Assembly (NCBI GenBank): GCA_027943335.1
Contig: BSBK01001302.1
Span: 1,871,501 to 1,935,500 of the forward strand
Length of the DNA: 64,000 nucleotides
Origin: Chamaecyparis obtusa
Taxonomy: Eukaryota > Streptophyta > Pinopsida > Cupressales > Cupressaceae
Reading direction: 5' to 3'
Made by a program: the position numbers and the translations under genes. Shown here in pieces: positions 1-10,852 of this stretch (positions are counted from its first letter, which is position 1; each line of letters starts with the position of its first letter). The notes beneath the pieces were generated by a model. The model had not been told where the DNA came from, searched no databases, and saw only the letters and a list, made by a program, of their open reading frames with translations.

Positions 1-1084
1 CAGAAAGATGAGATGAGTTCCCAACAGCAATCTGCGAAGTAGCACAAGGAGCAATTGAGGTGACCAACTGCTGAGTGTGAGTCATGTGGTGAGAAGCACC
101 GGAATCAAGAATCCAGGTGGGCCCAGAAGTCATAGCTCGTACAGTAAGAGCATGACCTTTCCCTGCAGGGGAGGAGGTGGACTGGGGAACTGAAATGTGA
201 TGCTCCTGCATGGCTTCCTCTAAAGCCTCCAAACATTTTCAACACCTGGAAATGGGATGTCCATCCTTTCCACAAAAGCTACAGGTCTCAACTGATTTCT
301 TCTTAGTCTTGGAGGTAGACTCAGTAGACTTCAAAGAAGATTTACCCTTAGAAGGGTTCGCTGGAGGTTTTGAATCATTTTTCAGTGCAGGTTTGGAGGA
401 AGACTCATTGCCTGCGGAATCTTTCTTCGGTTTGCCTTTCTGTTTTGGTTTCCCCTGTGAAGACTGAGCAACCAACGCTTGGCTAGAAGAGCCAGAAGCA
501 TCCATCTGTTGGATCTTTTCCTGTTCCCGTGTCAACCGATCACAGAATGTCTCAAAAGAAGGCATGGTGTGCCTAGCACCCAAAGCATCCATGGTGGAGT
601 AGAAAATGGAAGAAAAGATCTGATACTGTCCTCGCAACTTTGAGAGTATCAAGAAGATACACTCATCATCTATCTTTGTTTTCTCACATCCCTGCAAAAC
701 TAAACGCAGAGACTTGAACTTCATCAAGAAGTCCTCAATGGTGGGAAAGCTGGTAGGTGTCAAAGTAGTCAACTCTGCATCAAGCTGAAGTGCCCGAAAC
801 TCATTAACTGTGCCAAACAAATTTGAAAACTTGCCCCAAATGGTCCTAGGAGTGGTCAAACCTTCTAAGTGAAAGAGGAGACTGTCAGAGATGTTCAGTG
901 CAATCAAGCCCATGGCTTCATCCATCTTATTTCTGTGCTGAAGAATCTCAAAGGGACGTTGCAGGACAGGTTGGTTCTCATCCAGACATGACCATAAGCC
1001 ACGTGACATAAGAAGTCTGGTCATGTGTGCTTTCCAGGTATGATAATTATGTGGTGTCAGTCGGGCCACAGAGGGATCCGACAT
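1..1084 (-). pseudogene. Ty1/copia gag and start of protease (element 1)
   Basis: This is the N-terminal part of a copia polyprotein read right to left and cut by the left window edge. The likely start is the ATG at 1084-1082, because the protein from there begins like copia gag (SARLTPHNYHTWK-type start). The frame is also open upstream to 1186. A UBN2/retrotran_gag_2-like gag is followed by a CCHC zinc knuckle (C-x2-C-x4-H-x4-C, ending at 242). A TGA at 241-239 interrupts the frame directly after the last Cys. The same frame then continues to the edge and contains the protease signature WILDSGASHH at about 120-85, so the TGA is a point mutation, most easily a TGG Trp codon changed to TGA. 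Gag binds and packages RNA and the protease would cut the polyprotein. With the stop and no visible pol, function cannot be judged. Confidence 0.85.
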
Positions 1085-2120
1085 TGAGAGAAGAAGAAGA
1101 CAGAAGTAGAAGGGTCTTTTCTGAAGTAAATTATAGAAAGGAAAAACACCCCCCCAGAATGTATAAATCAAACTCCCGTACAGCAAATAACTGAAAGCAC
1201 AAAAAATGAGGAGAAAACCTGGACTCCAGATGCAGAGAAGGAGGAAAGGAGAAGCCTTGACTTTGACACTAAAAAAGAGAACTCAAATGGCTGAATCAGC
1301 AAACCAAACCGGCATCATTGCGTCCATCTCGGAAAGACCTTTCCGGTGATATATCATATGTCGATTTTCGAGTCCATATGAACCCTGTAGGAGCAAAAAT
1401 GCCCAAGTACCCCCAAATGTAAGCTCTCTAGAAAAAACCAGGGACGACAAAAAATTTGACGGCCGTATGACCGTCACTGCGCCGTCGCTGATGTCAGCAT
1501 GATGTCATCCCACAAAATTTTAAAACTGCCAAAAAATTTTTAAAAGTTGCCAGAAAAAAAATCCGGCAGATGACGTCAGATGACGTCACCTGCGTCTGCC
1601 TCGGGTGGTGGGCTGGTGGCCGGAAAGCGGCTCCACCAGCTGCGGTGGCACCCGGGCGGAGCGGGGGTGGGGCCTGGGCGGAGCGTGGGTGGCGGCCGGG
1701 CGGTGGCCGAGCGGTGGCTGGCCACGGCGGCGCGGCGGGGGCGCGCTGGCGGCGCGCTGCCCGGCAGCCGCTGCGGGTGGCGCGGTGGCGGTGCGCTGGC
1801 GGTGCGATGGTGGCGGGCCGTGTTTTTAAAGAAAAAACCTTTTTTTTTTGCATTTTTTGAGAATTTTTCTTGATTTTCGAGCCGTACGGCCCTGGTAGGG
1901 CAAATTTTTTTCCTTGTGGTCACGGGGGCCAAACTGAGTCGAGTTTTACATGATTTCGACTCTCCCAGACCTTCTGAACGCAATGGCGGAGTCTGTTTCT
2001 GCTCAATCTGCTCCAGAAGATCGTGCCTCCTTCAAAGTGACAGAAAACCCCAGAAACAAGCTATGGCTGTCGTCTTCGAATCCAGGCTCCAAGAACTTCA
2101 ACCTCGGCAGCGGCAGGGAA
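1085..2120 (-). other. Untranslated leader of copia element 1, with GC-rich block
   Basis: This lies between the primer-binding site and gag of element 1. It has no convincing gene. About 1590-1820 is strikingly GC-rich (GGCGG/GCGGTGG runs) in an otherwise AT-rich window, so all frames are open there; the Pro/Arg/Ala-rich translations look like composition artefacts. A diverged direct repeat (GATTTTCGAG...CAAA) occurs at 1363-1397 and 1872-1904, on either side of the GC-rich block. TGACGTCA-like motifs occur at 1571-1588. Confidence 0.6.
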
Positions 2121-2132
2121 GCTCTGATACCA
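2121..2132 (-). other. Primer-binding site of copia element 1
   Basis: The minus strand reads TGGTATCAGAGC, the usual plant copia sequence complementary to the 3' end of initiator methionine tRNA. It directly abuts the inferred LTR end at 2133 and so fixes the orientation of the element. Confidence 0.85.
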
Positions 2133-2486
2133 TGTAAGATTTCACAAATGTGCAAATCCACAAAAAACCAAGATCACCTGCAAGCAAAATACTAGAAGCT
2201 GGAGTGAAAAACTGAGAGAGAGAGAGAGCTAGGGTTTTGAAAATCTCAGCGGAGTGAGAGCAAAATTATATTTCTCAAAAGTATCAACAATAATTACAAA
2301 AAGCGGCTTATAAGGTGAGAAACCCTAAAGCCAGAGAAAGCTAGGTTTGTGCATTTAATAATTAATAAACATATTAATTATTATGCACCTAAATGACAAG
2401 CTTAAGTGAAAAAAGAATAATAGTGACCTTTAATAATTAAATCAGATAGACTTAATTATAAAGGTAAAAATACTATTACTCTAACA
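2133..2486 (-). repeat. 5' LTR of copia element 1
   Basis: On the minus strand the segment starts TGTTAGAGTAATAG and ends ...AAATCTTACA, giving the TG...CA ends of a 354-bp LTR right next to the primer-binding site. The partner LTR lies outside the window, so the length rests on the ends and the adjoining PBS only. It interrupts a gypsy gag frame at 2487, which supports the outer boundary. Confidence 0.75.
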
Positions 2487-3062
2487 CCATATACCTGCAA
2501 CAATCATGTCATCATCCAATTCTACAACAATTTTTTGAGCTGCCTCCAAATCTGCAGGTCTAGATCTCCTTAATTAAAAGCCTATGTCAGGAGGCATAGC
2601 ACTGATAAAGAAAGTTTTCAAATTGTGTGTTGTAGGTCTATTTTCTGCTGGAATTCTATGAATGATCTTATTGAAGTTACCAAAAAAATCTCTCATACTT
2701 GTAGAAGACAACTTCTTTGCTGATGTCAGTTGAGTCATCAAATCATATTCATCTTCAACAATCTTGAAATGATCTTCAAAAACTACTCTCATGGTATTCC
2801 AATTTGTGATGGATCCATCATCCAAATGATAGAACCAGTCTACAGCCACCTCAGTAAGAGTTTCAACAAATAACCAGACTGCAACATCCTCATGATTAAC
2901 ACCTAAAACATTTATAGCTGTGAAGAATTTTCTTATGTGTTCATCGGTAGTAACTTTTCCATCTCTTGAGAATTTAGGTATATTCTTTCTAGAACCGGAA
3001 GGAAAAGGATGGTAGGCTACAAAATTAAGTGGTCCAGTAGCAACTGCCCAAGGTACAACCAT
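2487..3062 (-). pseudogene. Ty3/gypsy gag fragment, truncated by copia insertion
   Basis: A 162-codon frame from ATG 3062 to 2574 encodes a Retrotrans_gag-type capsid region, with pieces such as IPKFSRDGKVTTDEH, a V-x-DWFY segment and FKIVEDEYD. The homologous reading continues in another frame to about 2489 (DLEAAQKIVVELDDDM), so there is a frameshift or stop near 2574. The reading ends abruptly where the copia LTR begins. Capsid proteins assemble the virus-like particle. The rest of the element, downstream on the minus strand, has been displaced beyond the left window edge. Confidence 0.75.
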
Positions 3063-3500
3063 GTTTTATTCAAATTAATGAGAAAGATAATAATGTTACC
3101 TTGATCTTATGGGCAGCCAATTCTCCAGCTAGTTCTCCAAAATCTATTTTAATAGGCATGATCTTTTTTTACAATGGAGTCACCAATCTCTGCAAGTTAG
3201 AGATAATAAAATTTGAAAATGTAAACACTGGACTTCTCAAACAAGGCTATGAGAACCAAAATGGAGTCGCCAATCTCTGAGTAGCAGAGAAAATAAACAA
3301 TGTAGCTTGAAAAATTAATATGTTCTTCCTCTTAGCCACCAAAAACATGAGCTGGGAACCTGAATGATAAGAACTTTCAAATCCTTCAAACTCTGATATG
3401 AAAATAGAATTCTTTAGAAACACAGAGTCGCCAATCTCAAGTAGAGATAACAATAATAAAACTGAGAAAATAATCTCTAGCACTGATCTTCTTTTCCAAC
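3063..3500 (-). other. Gypsy leader with repeated PBS-like motifs
   Basis: No gene is seen. The stretch carries three copies of GAGTCRCCAATCTC (starting at 3177, 3264 and 3425), each echoing the TGG(C/T)GACTC core of the nearby primer-binding site on the minus strand. This is the space between PBS and gag of the minus-strand gypsy element. Confidence 0.55.
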
Positions 3501-3518
3501 TCCCCAGCAGAGTCACCA
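3501..3518 (-). other. Primer-binding site of left gypsy element
   Basis: The minus strand reads TGGTGACTCTGCTGGGGA, nearly the same as the PBS of the complete gypsy element at 51517 (TGGCGACTCTGCTAGGGA). The tRNA isoacceptor was not determined. It places the element's 5' LTR at higher coordinates. Confidence 0.6.
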
Positions 3519-5990
3519 AAAATCTATTGGTAAACAGATTGTCCTTCTTCTTGTCCTCCTTTTATTTGCCCAATTTTATAATGAAGAACAACTTTACACA
3601 ACAATTGGGAAACCATTTCTGAGAATATCTAGTTTCCCTTTGAATTGAGGTACAACTCCCTATACAAATGATATTCAATGAATTATGTTTTATCTCTAAT
3701 TCCTACTACAGGGTATGTTCTTAACCAGAGAACAATAGAGGCAAAACCAAGCTAATCCTATCCAGGACTAACTCAGGAAGATTTAGATTCTAATTCTAGC
3801 CAACTTCAGGAACTCACATATCCTATGACTTCCCAATGTTGGTAATAAAAGAATGTTGTTAGTTTTGTAAATGAAATGTTATGAGAAGATTAAACATTCA
3901 AATCTTTGCAACAGGATCAAATGATAGTACTCTGATCTACCATCCAATCATCATTTGACTAAGAATACAAGACAGTGCTCAAAAATGATCATAACAATAC
4001 TCCGATTGAAAATAATCAGAAAAGTGTTGCCCAAATACTCTGATTCATAACAAAAATTTCCTTGTTTTAAACACACAAACACAATACTCTGATCATATTT
4101 TCTTGCAAACTATAGCCAAATCTATTACAAAAACTGAACATTAATCTCAATGTATGAATGAAAATACAGAAACTAAACATGCTCTGTCCTCCACTCCAGC
4201 TCTTTGACTTTATGCAGAAAAAGGAAGCACATGTACAGTAAAGAATTGACACCAAGTATGATTGTCTCTGCAACCTCTCTTCATGCCAAAAATTTTCTGA
4301 CCCTTGTATTTACTTTTTCAATAGTATTTATAGAGTTTACAATGTTTGTAGCCATTGGAAATGTTCCAACTTCTAGAATACAGAAAGACAAAGCACAAAG
4401 AAGAAACATTTTTGATCCAGGAACTTGAAGAGTCACCATGAATGTAGAAATAGAGGAAGACATAAGGACAATGACTTTTCAATCTAAAACTTTTCATCTT
4501 TTCCTCAATCAGCATCTATCGAGCCAAGTCCATTGGGCTTTGGAGTCACAAAATTATCTCTGCTCAAAGTTCTAGTCTCGAGATAGAAATGAAATGGGTG
4601 GCCACAAATAATCAAATCTAGAATTCATATGATTCAGGAATAACCAACCATTCATGACATGGAATCTCTATTCTAAGTCTCCTTTTATTTGTTTCTTTAT
4701 GCCAAATTGGAATTAATATCATTTGGCTTCATTGTCGCATGATTGCATGGTATTATTTTAATTCTTGCGATCATGCGACCGCTTTATTATTGGTGTACGT
4801 GGACCCCAACTCGGGTGTCAAAGAATCTTCCATGGCTTTGAGGAATAGCGGCAACCATTGGTTTATCATTGCATATAGACCCTATGGACCCACCACCACG
4901 TGGCTTCATCTCGGAAAAGTCATAACTGTAGTCAAATTCTTTCAGACCTGCCATCGAAAGATCAATGGCTATCGCTTCTTTGCATAGACCTCCAAGATTC
5001 TTTGCAAACATACACCCTCTGTCGGATGTAGGATCTTTCCCTACTCAGCTTATGTTGTCACATTTGTGCTATTGGCATATGTGGGTCCTAGCAGAGCACG
5101 TTCTATTTAGTCTCCGCTGTCGTCTCTCTCCTACTCAGGCTTTATTGTCGCATGATCGCATGGTATTATTTTAATTCATGCGATCATGCGACCGCTCTAT
5201 GATTGGTTCATGTGGATCCAGCATGGCATAGTTACTTAACTTACATTGTCTTTTCATTGTCTTTTTGTTGACTTTTCTCACCACCTTGGCTTCCATCCTC
5301 GCATCTACGTTGTTGGCGTAAGTGGGTCCCAGCAGAGCATATTCACTGACCCAAGTTCCCATTGTCGCATGATCACATAGCAATATTTTAATTCATGCGA
5401 TCATGCGACTGCTTTATGATTGGTGCCCGTCGGTCCACTGAGATAGGTGGCACCTTGTTGCTATTTCACGTTTGCTATTTTTCGAGCATCTTTCTATTGC
5501 GCAATTCTGACCATCATTGGATTGAAACCTTGGTTGATTTAAACCATCGATACGACATCACAACTCAAGTCCCGCTGAGAAACAGGGCCCACTAATCTGC
5601 CTTTTTTACTTTTCGCATGATCGCATAACTCATATTTTGTTTATGCGATCATGCGACAGCCACAATTTTCTTCCTGGTCGCATCTGAAAGAGCAGAATAA
5701 GAACTAGAAGAACACTTATTCCAACTGCACATTCATTGCGGCACATCACACCTTGTACTGTTCTTTTCATCCCACTATTGTAAGCATGCAATCATATTAT
5801 ACTGCCCATGTTATTGTTTTTAAAAGATGTTTTATGCTCGTTGTTAAGCATAGTCTTTCAAACTTAATACAATTCGGTATTGAATAATCACTGGTTTTCT
5901 GATTATCATAGGCATTTCAGTGCTAAATCTCATTCAACAGATGCTCGATAATGAGCAACATAACATGCATGATGACTATTTTATATTAGT
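3519..5990 (-). repeat. Probable 5' LTR of left gypsy element (right boundary uncertain)
   Basis: The sequence adjoins the PBS and has no gene. Its far part is organised like the U3 of the complete gypsy LTR at 48.6-51.5 kb: repeated quasi-palindromes around GCATGATC and repeated phrases such as GTGGGTCC. I could not find the outer TG/CA end, so the right limit is a guess based on the hairpin cluster ending at 5656 and on the related LTR length of about 2.9 kb. Confidence 0.4.
4735..5656. repeat. Four 44-nt inverted-repeat hairpins in the LTR-like region
   Basis: Copies lie at 4735-4778, 5148-5191, 5365-5408 and 5613-5656. Each is exactly 44 nt: a 14-nt left arm (TCGCATGATCGCAT), a 16-nt AT-rich spacer and a right arm ATGCGATCATGCGA. 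Copies 2 and 4 have perfectly complementary arms. Copies 1 and 3 carry one or two changes. The first three are followed by a similar flank (CGACCGCT-TATGATTGG-like). The fixed length despite arm changes suggests the structure matters or spread as a unit. Confidence 0.85.
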
Positions 5991-6520
5991 TTGTAGGATG
6001 CACTATAATGATTTGACTTTTTTTTATTACCACAGTCATCTATAAATAATGTTCTGATACTAGAAGTTCCACTTTTCTAAATAACATGATTGGGTGATAT
6101 GTGTTCATTGCAATTTTTAGGATGCCACCTCTACATTAGAGGGTATATTCTAAACCTCCAGTTCTGGCATCGTATTCTAAACAAAACAATCACCTGTCCC
6201 TAGCACAGAGCCTCTACATATTTGAAAGTTTATATTGCCATATGAAATGAACGTCTCTGAATAACCCAAACTAGCTCTGTTAATGCATCATCCATATGTA
6301 GAATCTTCTTTTACTTTTATGAATGCCTAGTAATTATGATTCCCAATCATTCTTCTACTTGAAAAAGATCATCAATAAGAACACAGTATCCTTGCCGGGT
6401 TGGGACTATCACCTACCCATCATGACAAGACTTTGAAACCACCCACTCAGTTTAAAGATGAGAGAGCAAGAGAAAGGGAACCCGACAAGAATAACCTACC
6501 TATGAAAGACTTAGACCTAG
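5991..6520. other. Intergenic stretch without recognised feature
   Basis: The sequence is AT-rich with no frame longer than background on either strand and no clear repeat structure. The outer end of the neighbouring LTR may fall in here. Confidence 0.4.
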
Positions 6521-6522
6521 AC

Positions 6523-7472
6523 TCAACCATGACTAGACTGACTTGATATGACCAATATTGCCAAAAAAATGGGTGACTGAAAGTCAGGCAACATATTAGT
6601 AGAATTTTTGTTTGCTAAAGCTTTTGTTATTGCTGATCGTGTCGCATTACTATCTTTAGAATGACTTTTCTTTCCAATTGTGTCAAAGGCACTAGCAACA
6701 ATTGATACAACTTGTTTTAGAGACTTGTCCTTCTTCTTGGATTTCACATAAATGCCTAACCTCTTCATCATTTTTCATATTTTAGACATTTTAATTACAT
6801 TAATTGACATTGAAACCCAAATTTCTTATTATAAAAAAATTGTCTAAACAATCTGGTCGCGTGTGTCCTAATCTGTCTCCATGTAACCAAACCACGTATA
6901 AGATTGTCTAGCACATCATTTTTTATTTAAAATTGTTCATTTATTTTATTATCATTCAAAGGAATTTCTTTCTCAATCGGCGTTTCTATGTCTACATCCA
7001 CATTATTGATTTCAATTTGAATTGGTGTTTGATTTTTAGTTTCAATCAGGGTTTGACTTTTAGTTCCTTTATCATTATGATTAACATTACTAATTTGTGA
7101 AATTTCATGTGCAATTAAATTTGTTACTCTATTTTTCAAGAATAAAATTTAAATCATTTATATTGTAACCCGCTGCTAGCAGTTGATAAACTTCTTCATC
7201 AGAATAAGTTACATTGGCCATGAAGACATATGTGTATCCAATACTGGATTAGAAGATGCACCTGAATTTTGTTCTTCAACCTCTACATCCATTATGGTGT
7301 CTTAATTTTCCCCCTCTTCTGAAACAATTGTTGAACTTGATGCTCCAACATTATTCTATTTTCAAAGTCTTTCTCTTCTTTCCCATTGTTGTTTTGCCTC
7401 CTTTCTATTTGTTGCAACCTCCTCAGTTGTCATAACCTTCCTTAGCCTCTTTGTGTGTTGGTTTGATCCCAT
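6523..7472 (-). pseudogene. Unidentified decayed coding remnant
   Basis: Reading leftwards from an ATG at 7472, a Lys/Arg/Glu-rich start (MGSNQHTKRLRKVMTTEEV) is followed by acidic and Ser-rich stretches, then by open pieces at 7139-6927 and 6771-6523, with stops and frame changes between them. The protein-like composition over about 950 bases suggests a dead gene or transposon protein. I recognise no domain or catalytic motif, so no function is assigned. The copia element 2 lies directly to its right. Confidence 0.3.
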
Positions 7473-7558
7473 TTTTGTACCAAGATTGAAGCTCAAATGA
7501 TTCTTTTCATGTCAAATCCAAAACAAGACAAAAAAAGAGAATGTTGATCAAAACATTA

Positions 7559-7563
7559 TGTTT
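7559..7563. repeat. Target-site duplication of copia element 2 (left copy)
   Basis: TGTTT precedes the 5' LTR and is repeated exactly at 15601-15605 after the 3' LTR. This is the 5-bp duplication expected from a copia integrase. Confidence 0.9.
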
Positions 7564-7860
7564 TGTTAGAATTTAATCTTTCCTTGGTATATTTGTATTT
7601 ATAGGATAAACCAAGGTATCCTAATGTATTTGTCCTCTAGTCCAAGTGGGAGGACATGTAATATTTGTAATTTTCTTTATTAAGAAAAATAGATATTCCT
7701 CCTTTTGAGGAATCCTACACTTGTCTCACACACTAGTGAATGTGGCATACACAGAATTGGGAGTTACAATGTAACTCCTTTTTCACATCTCTATTAAGAG
7801 ATGGCTCTTCTCTCTCATTTCTATGAGATTCTTCTTCTTCTTCTTGATTATCATTGTATG

Positions 7861-7908
<48 letters not shown>

Positions 7909-8107
7909 CTTAGGCATTTTGTTGCCACTTTCATTAATATCACGGGGGTTTTTTAATGCTTTCCTCGTTCAAAATCTTGTCTCCTTGTTGCATGTTTTTG
8001 GTAAATGCTCCTAGTTCTTGCACTAATTCATGGTAAATTTTCCTATTCCTAAGCTCATTGATTAAACAAGTTCATATTTGTCTCTGTATTTTGTTATTAT
8101 TTTATCA
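7564..8107 (+). repeat. 5' LTR of copia element 2
   Basis: This 544-bp repeat starts TGTTAGAATTTAATC and ends TTATTTTATCA immediately before the PBS. It matches 15047-15600. It includes a (CT)n microsatellite at about 7863-7904, inside the region expected to be transcribed. Confidence 0.93.
7863..7904. repeat. (CT)n microsatellite in 5' LTR
   Basis: A perfect CT dinucleotide run of about 42 bp. The other LTR has the corresponding run at about 15352-15398, a few units longer, which shows slippage since insertion. Confidence 0.95.
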
Positions 8108-8119
8108 TGGTATCAGAGC
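8108..8119 (+). other. Primer-binding site of copia element 2
   Basis: TGGTATCAGAGC lies directly after the 5' LTR and is complementary to the 3' end of initiator methionine tRNA, the usual copia primer. Confidence 0.92.
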
Positions 8120-10852
8120 AGACTAGTTTAATCTTGTTTTGAGTTTATAGGTGAAGGAGCTACCATATCTTGGGGCACTCCAATTTTGAAGACTTTTGAA
8201 AGAGTTTATTTCTAGTATATTTTGACTAATCAGATTAAGAAGGAAAAAAAATCAATTTTTTTTAGGTTTGGCTGGTTTACCGCCAAATCCAATTTATCTT
8301 TTAGATACCTTTTTGATAAAGAAATTAATACAATTTTTTTTTTAATCAAAATCTTAACTTTTCATATTAAAATTTGATCATAATATTAATTTCTTTTAAA
8401 AAATTAATAGTTTTTTTAAAAAAGGGGTTAATATTATTTTGCATATTTTTTATCTTTGATAATCAAAATTTAATACTCTTTTTTTAATTCAAATTTCAAA
8501 AGTTCATTCCTATCTCTTTGTTTCTATTTTCGGATTTCACTCTCCAAATCGGTTACTTATTTATTCTAACATTTGGCAAGTTTTGCAGGAATAGAATCTT
8601 AGTTATTCTTTCCTAATCTTTGTTTTTTCGGTTTTGCAAGAATAAGTAGCTTAGTTATTCTTTTGCATGCGTTTCATAATCCTTTTGCATGCATTTTTTC
8701 CTTTATTCTCTTTTCATTCCTTGAGTTACTTCTGTGCTCTGCACTGTTCCTCTTCATTATATCTTTGGATTTTTTTAAATTCGCTTGAAAAGCTTATATT
8801 GATATATATATTGAAAAGAGCGATTTGTTTCTTACTCTTTGCATTCAAGCTAGTTTATGTGTTGTTATTGAATCATCTGTGCTCCTCTTTGCTCCTTCTT
8901 TGTGATTGTTGATTTGTCTCATCTTTTGCTATTTCATGTAATTTCATTTGCATGCTGTTTTGCATTTGCTGGTATTGGTTAACTATTTTAGTTTTTAGCT
9001 CCCAACAATGAACTCCACCGCCTTAGCACGATCCACCTCTTTAGATTTTGTTTTCAGTTCAGCTGTTGTGCCTCCACCTCCATTATAAGGCATGATTCCC
9101 TTCACTTTCTTAGATTGGCAGTGTCTCCTTCTTTGCTTCGTCCGTCACGCTCTCTATTAGGGTTGGTGTTGGAGCACATGAAGCACTTTTTTTTAAATCT
9201 CTATTTTTAAGTTTTTTAGCTTTTAGATTTTCGTGTTTTAGACCACTTCTTCCTGGGTGTTGTTATTATATACCTTTGGATTCAAGGCCTTGTTCCATTT
9301 TCTATATGGTGGTTCATTGTGATCTTCATATTTCGTCAAGATTTCATGATCGCATTCTCAAAAACTAAGGCGAAGTCTATTCAAAGCCTTCATTCTTTGG
9401 AGATCTATCTTTCCTTTACCTTCTTTGTTGATGGTTCCTCCTTTTGCATGCACATTCCACATTTGGTGTTGGGTATCGAGGGTCAGTTGAACTGATAGCA
9501 GTGGTAGCAACATTCAGTAAGCGAGATCTAGAGTTCAAAGCTCAGGAACCTAATTGGTCGTTAAACACACTGGCTTTGCAAGAAACCGTTGTGACGTAGA
9601 CAGCTGAGCAATTCCAATGTGGGGAGAAATACTAAACGTGCGGACCATAAACATGAGCTCTTAGGATCTACACGGAGTTTCATTAACTCTCTTTTTTTTG
9701 CTTGGTTTTGGTTCTATTGTACTGCCCCTTGCCCTTTTCTTTCTATTTTTTTGCTTTACATAAGTTTTTTTTAACCGTTATATATTGGTTTTTTTTCATC
9801 GATCTGTATTAAATAATATTATTTCTTTTAACCTTTTCAAGATTGCTATGTAGCATTTATTGCAAGCTAATCAAATTTGTGTGCAGATTCGGATAAGGGA
9901 AGAAACACAATTTGGGCTGCCACATTGGACGCTGCACTTTCACTTCTAAAAGTTCTCTTGGTTTCCTATTCTTTAAAAGTAGCATTTAGATGTAATTTGT
10001 TTAAAAATAAACTTAGATCATTCTTAAAGTCTTTTTAGATCTTCTTTTTTAAAGTTAGAATTTTGATTTAACTTTTTCTATAGAGTTCTTTTTTAAGTTT
10101 TTAAAAAAAATTTAAAATACTAAGCTTCCTTAATTATATATATACATTGTTTGTAATTCCTTGTTATATTCTAATCCAAGTTCCCTTTTAATCAATTGTT
10201 TCTTTATTTTAAAAATAAATTTTTTGCACCATTGTAAGTGTGCCTATCATTAAGTTTTTTTTCAATTTCTTTATTAGCCTCGATTTAGCTAACGTTTACT
10301 TGCAAGTTTGAAATTTGTTAATTTTTTTTGTTTTTCAGGTTCCTAACGTTCTCTTTGCAGGATTTATTGGGCCTTTTTAACCTCTATTGATCTTCATAGT
10401 TCCTTTCAGTTTTTTATCACATGCACAATAAAAATTAAATTCTTTTCATTCTCTAGCTCAAGTTTTCTTTTAGTTTTTTTTAGATTCAACTCCTTTTTGC
10501 TAACATTTTTTTGCAGGTTCATCTCTGTTTATGCAAGTTAGTTTTCTATTTTTTTTTAACCCATCTGTTTTGTAGGATTGTGTTGCTAAAGCTTTCTTTC
10601 TTTTGCATGCAAGAGATTCGTGTTGTTATCTATTAATCAATAATAGCTTAACCACAAATTTGTTTCCCTTCGTGTTCTTAGTTTCAGTTATTTTCTAGCT
10701 ATTTTTTGTCTCTTGCATGCCTCACTGGCATAAGCTTTTATCGCTTTCTGTCATTGCATGCAAGTATATTCAGTTTGATTTAAGTTCTTTTCGAATTGTT
10801 GTTTTGGCTTCTCTATTTTTTCCCTAGTTTAGATTTCATTTCATAGTTAAGC
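8120..10852 (+). other. Long non-coding leader of copia element 2
   Basis: About 2.7 kb separate the PBS from gag. There is no convincing reading frame. The stretch is T-rich with several pyrimidine tracts followed by GCAG (for example near 10340, 10360 and 10515), which resemble 3' splice sites. A less AT-rich island lies at about 9470-9680 and may be captured host sequence; I do not recognise it. ATG-led frames such as 8667-8912 are T-rich and look accidental. Confidence 0.6.

Noticed and set aside
1494..1983. Overlapping long open frames on both strands (Pro/Arg/Ala- or Gly-rich)
   Set aside because: They overlap in several frames over the GC-rich block, where stop codons are rare by composition. 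No domain, no plausible start, and position in a retroelement leader.
4735..5656. CRISPR array
   Set aside because: The four 44-nt repeats are too far apart (about 200-400 bp), unequally spaced and palindromic, in a plant genome.
7861..7910. Leu-Ser repeat peptide (also at 15285-15497)
   Set aside because: Translation of the CT microsatellite in the LTRs.
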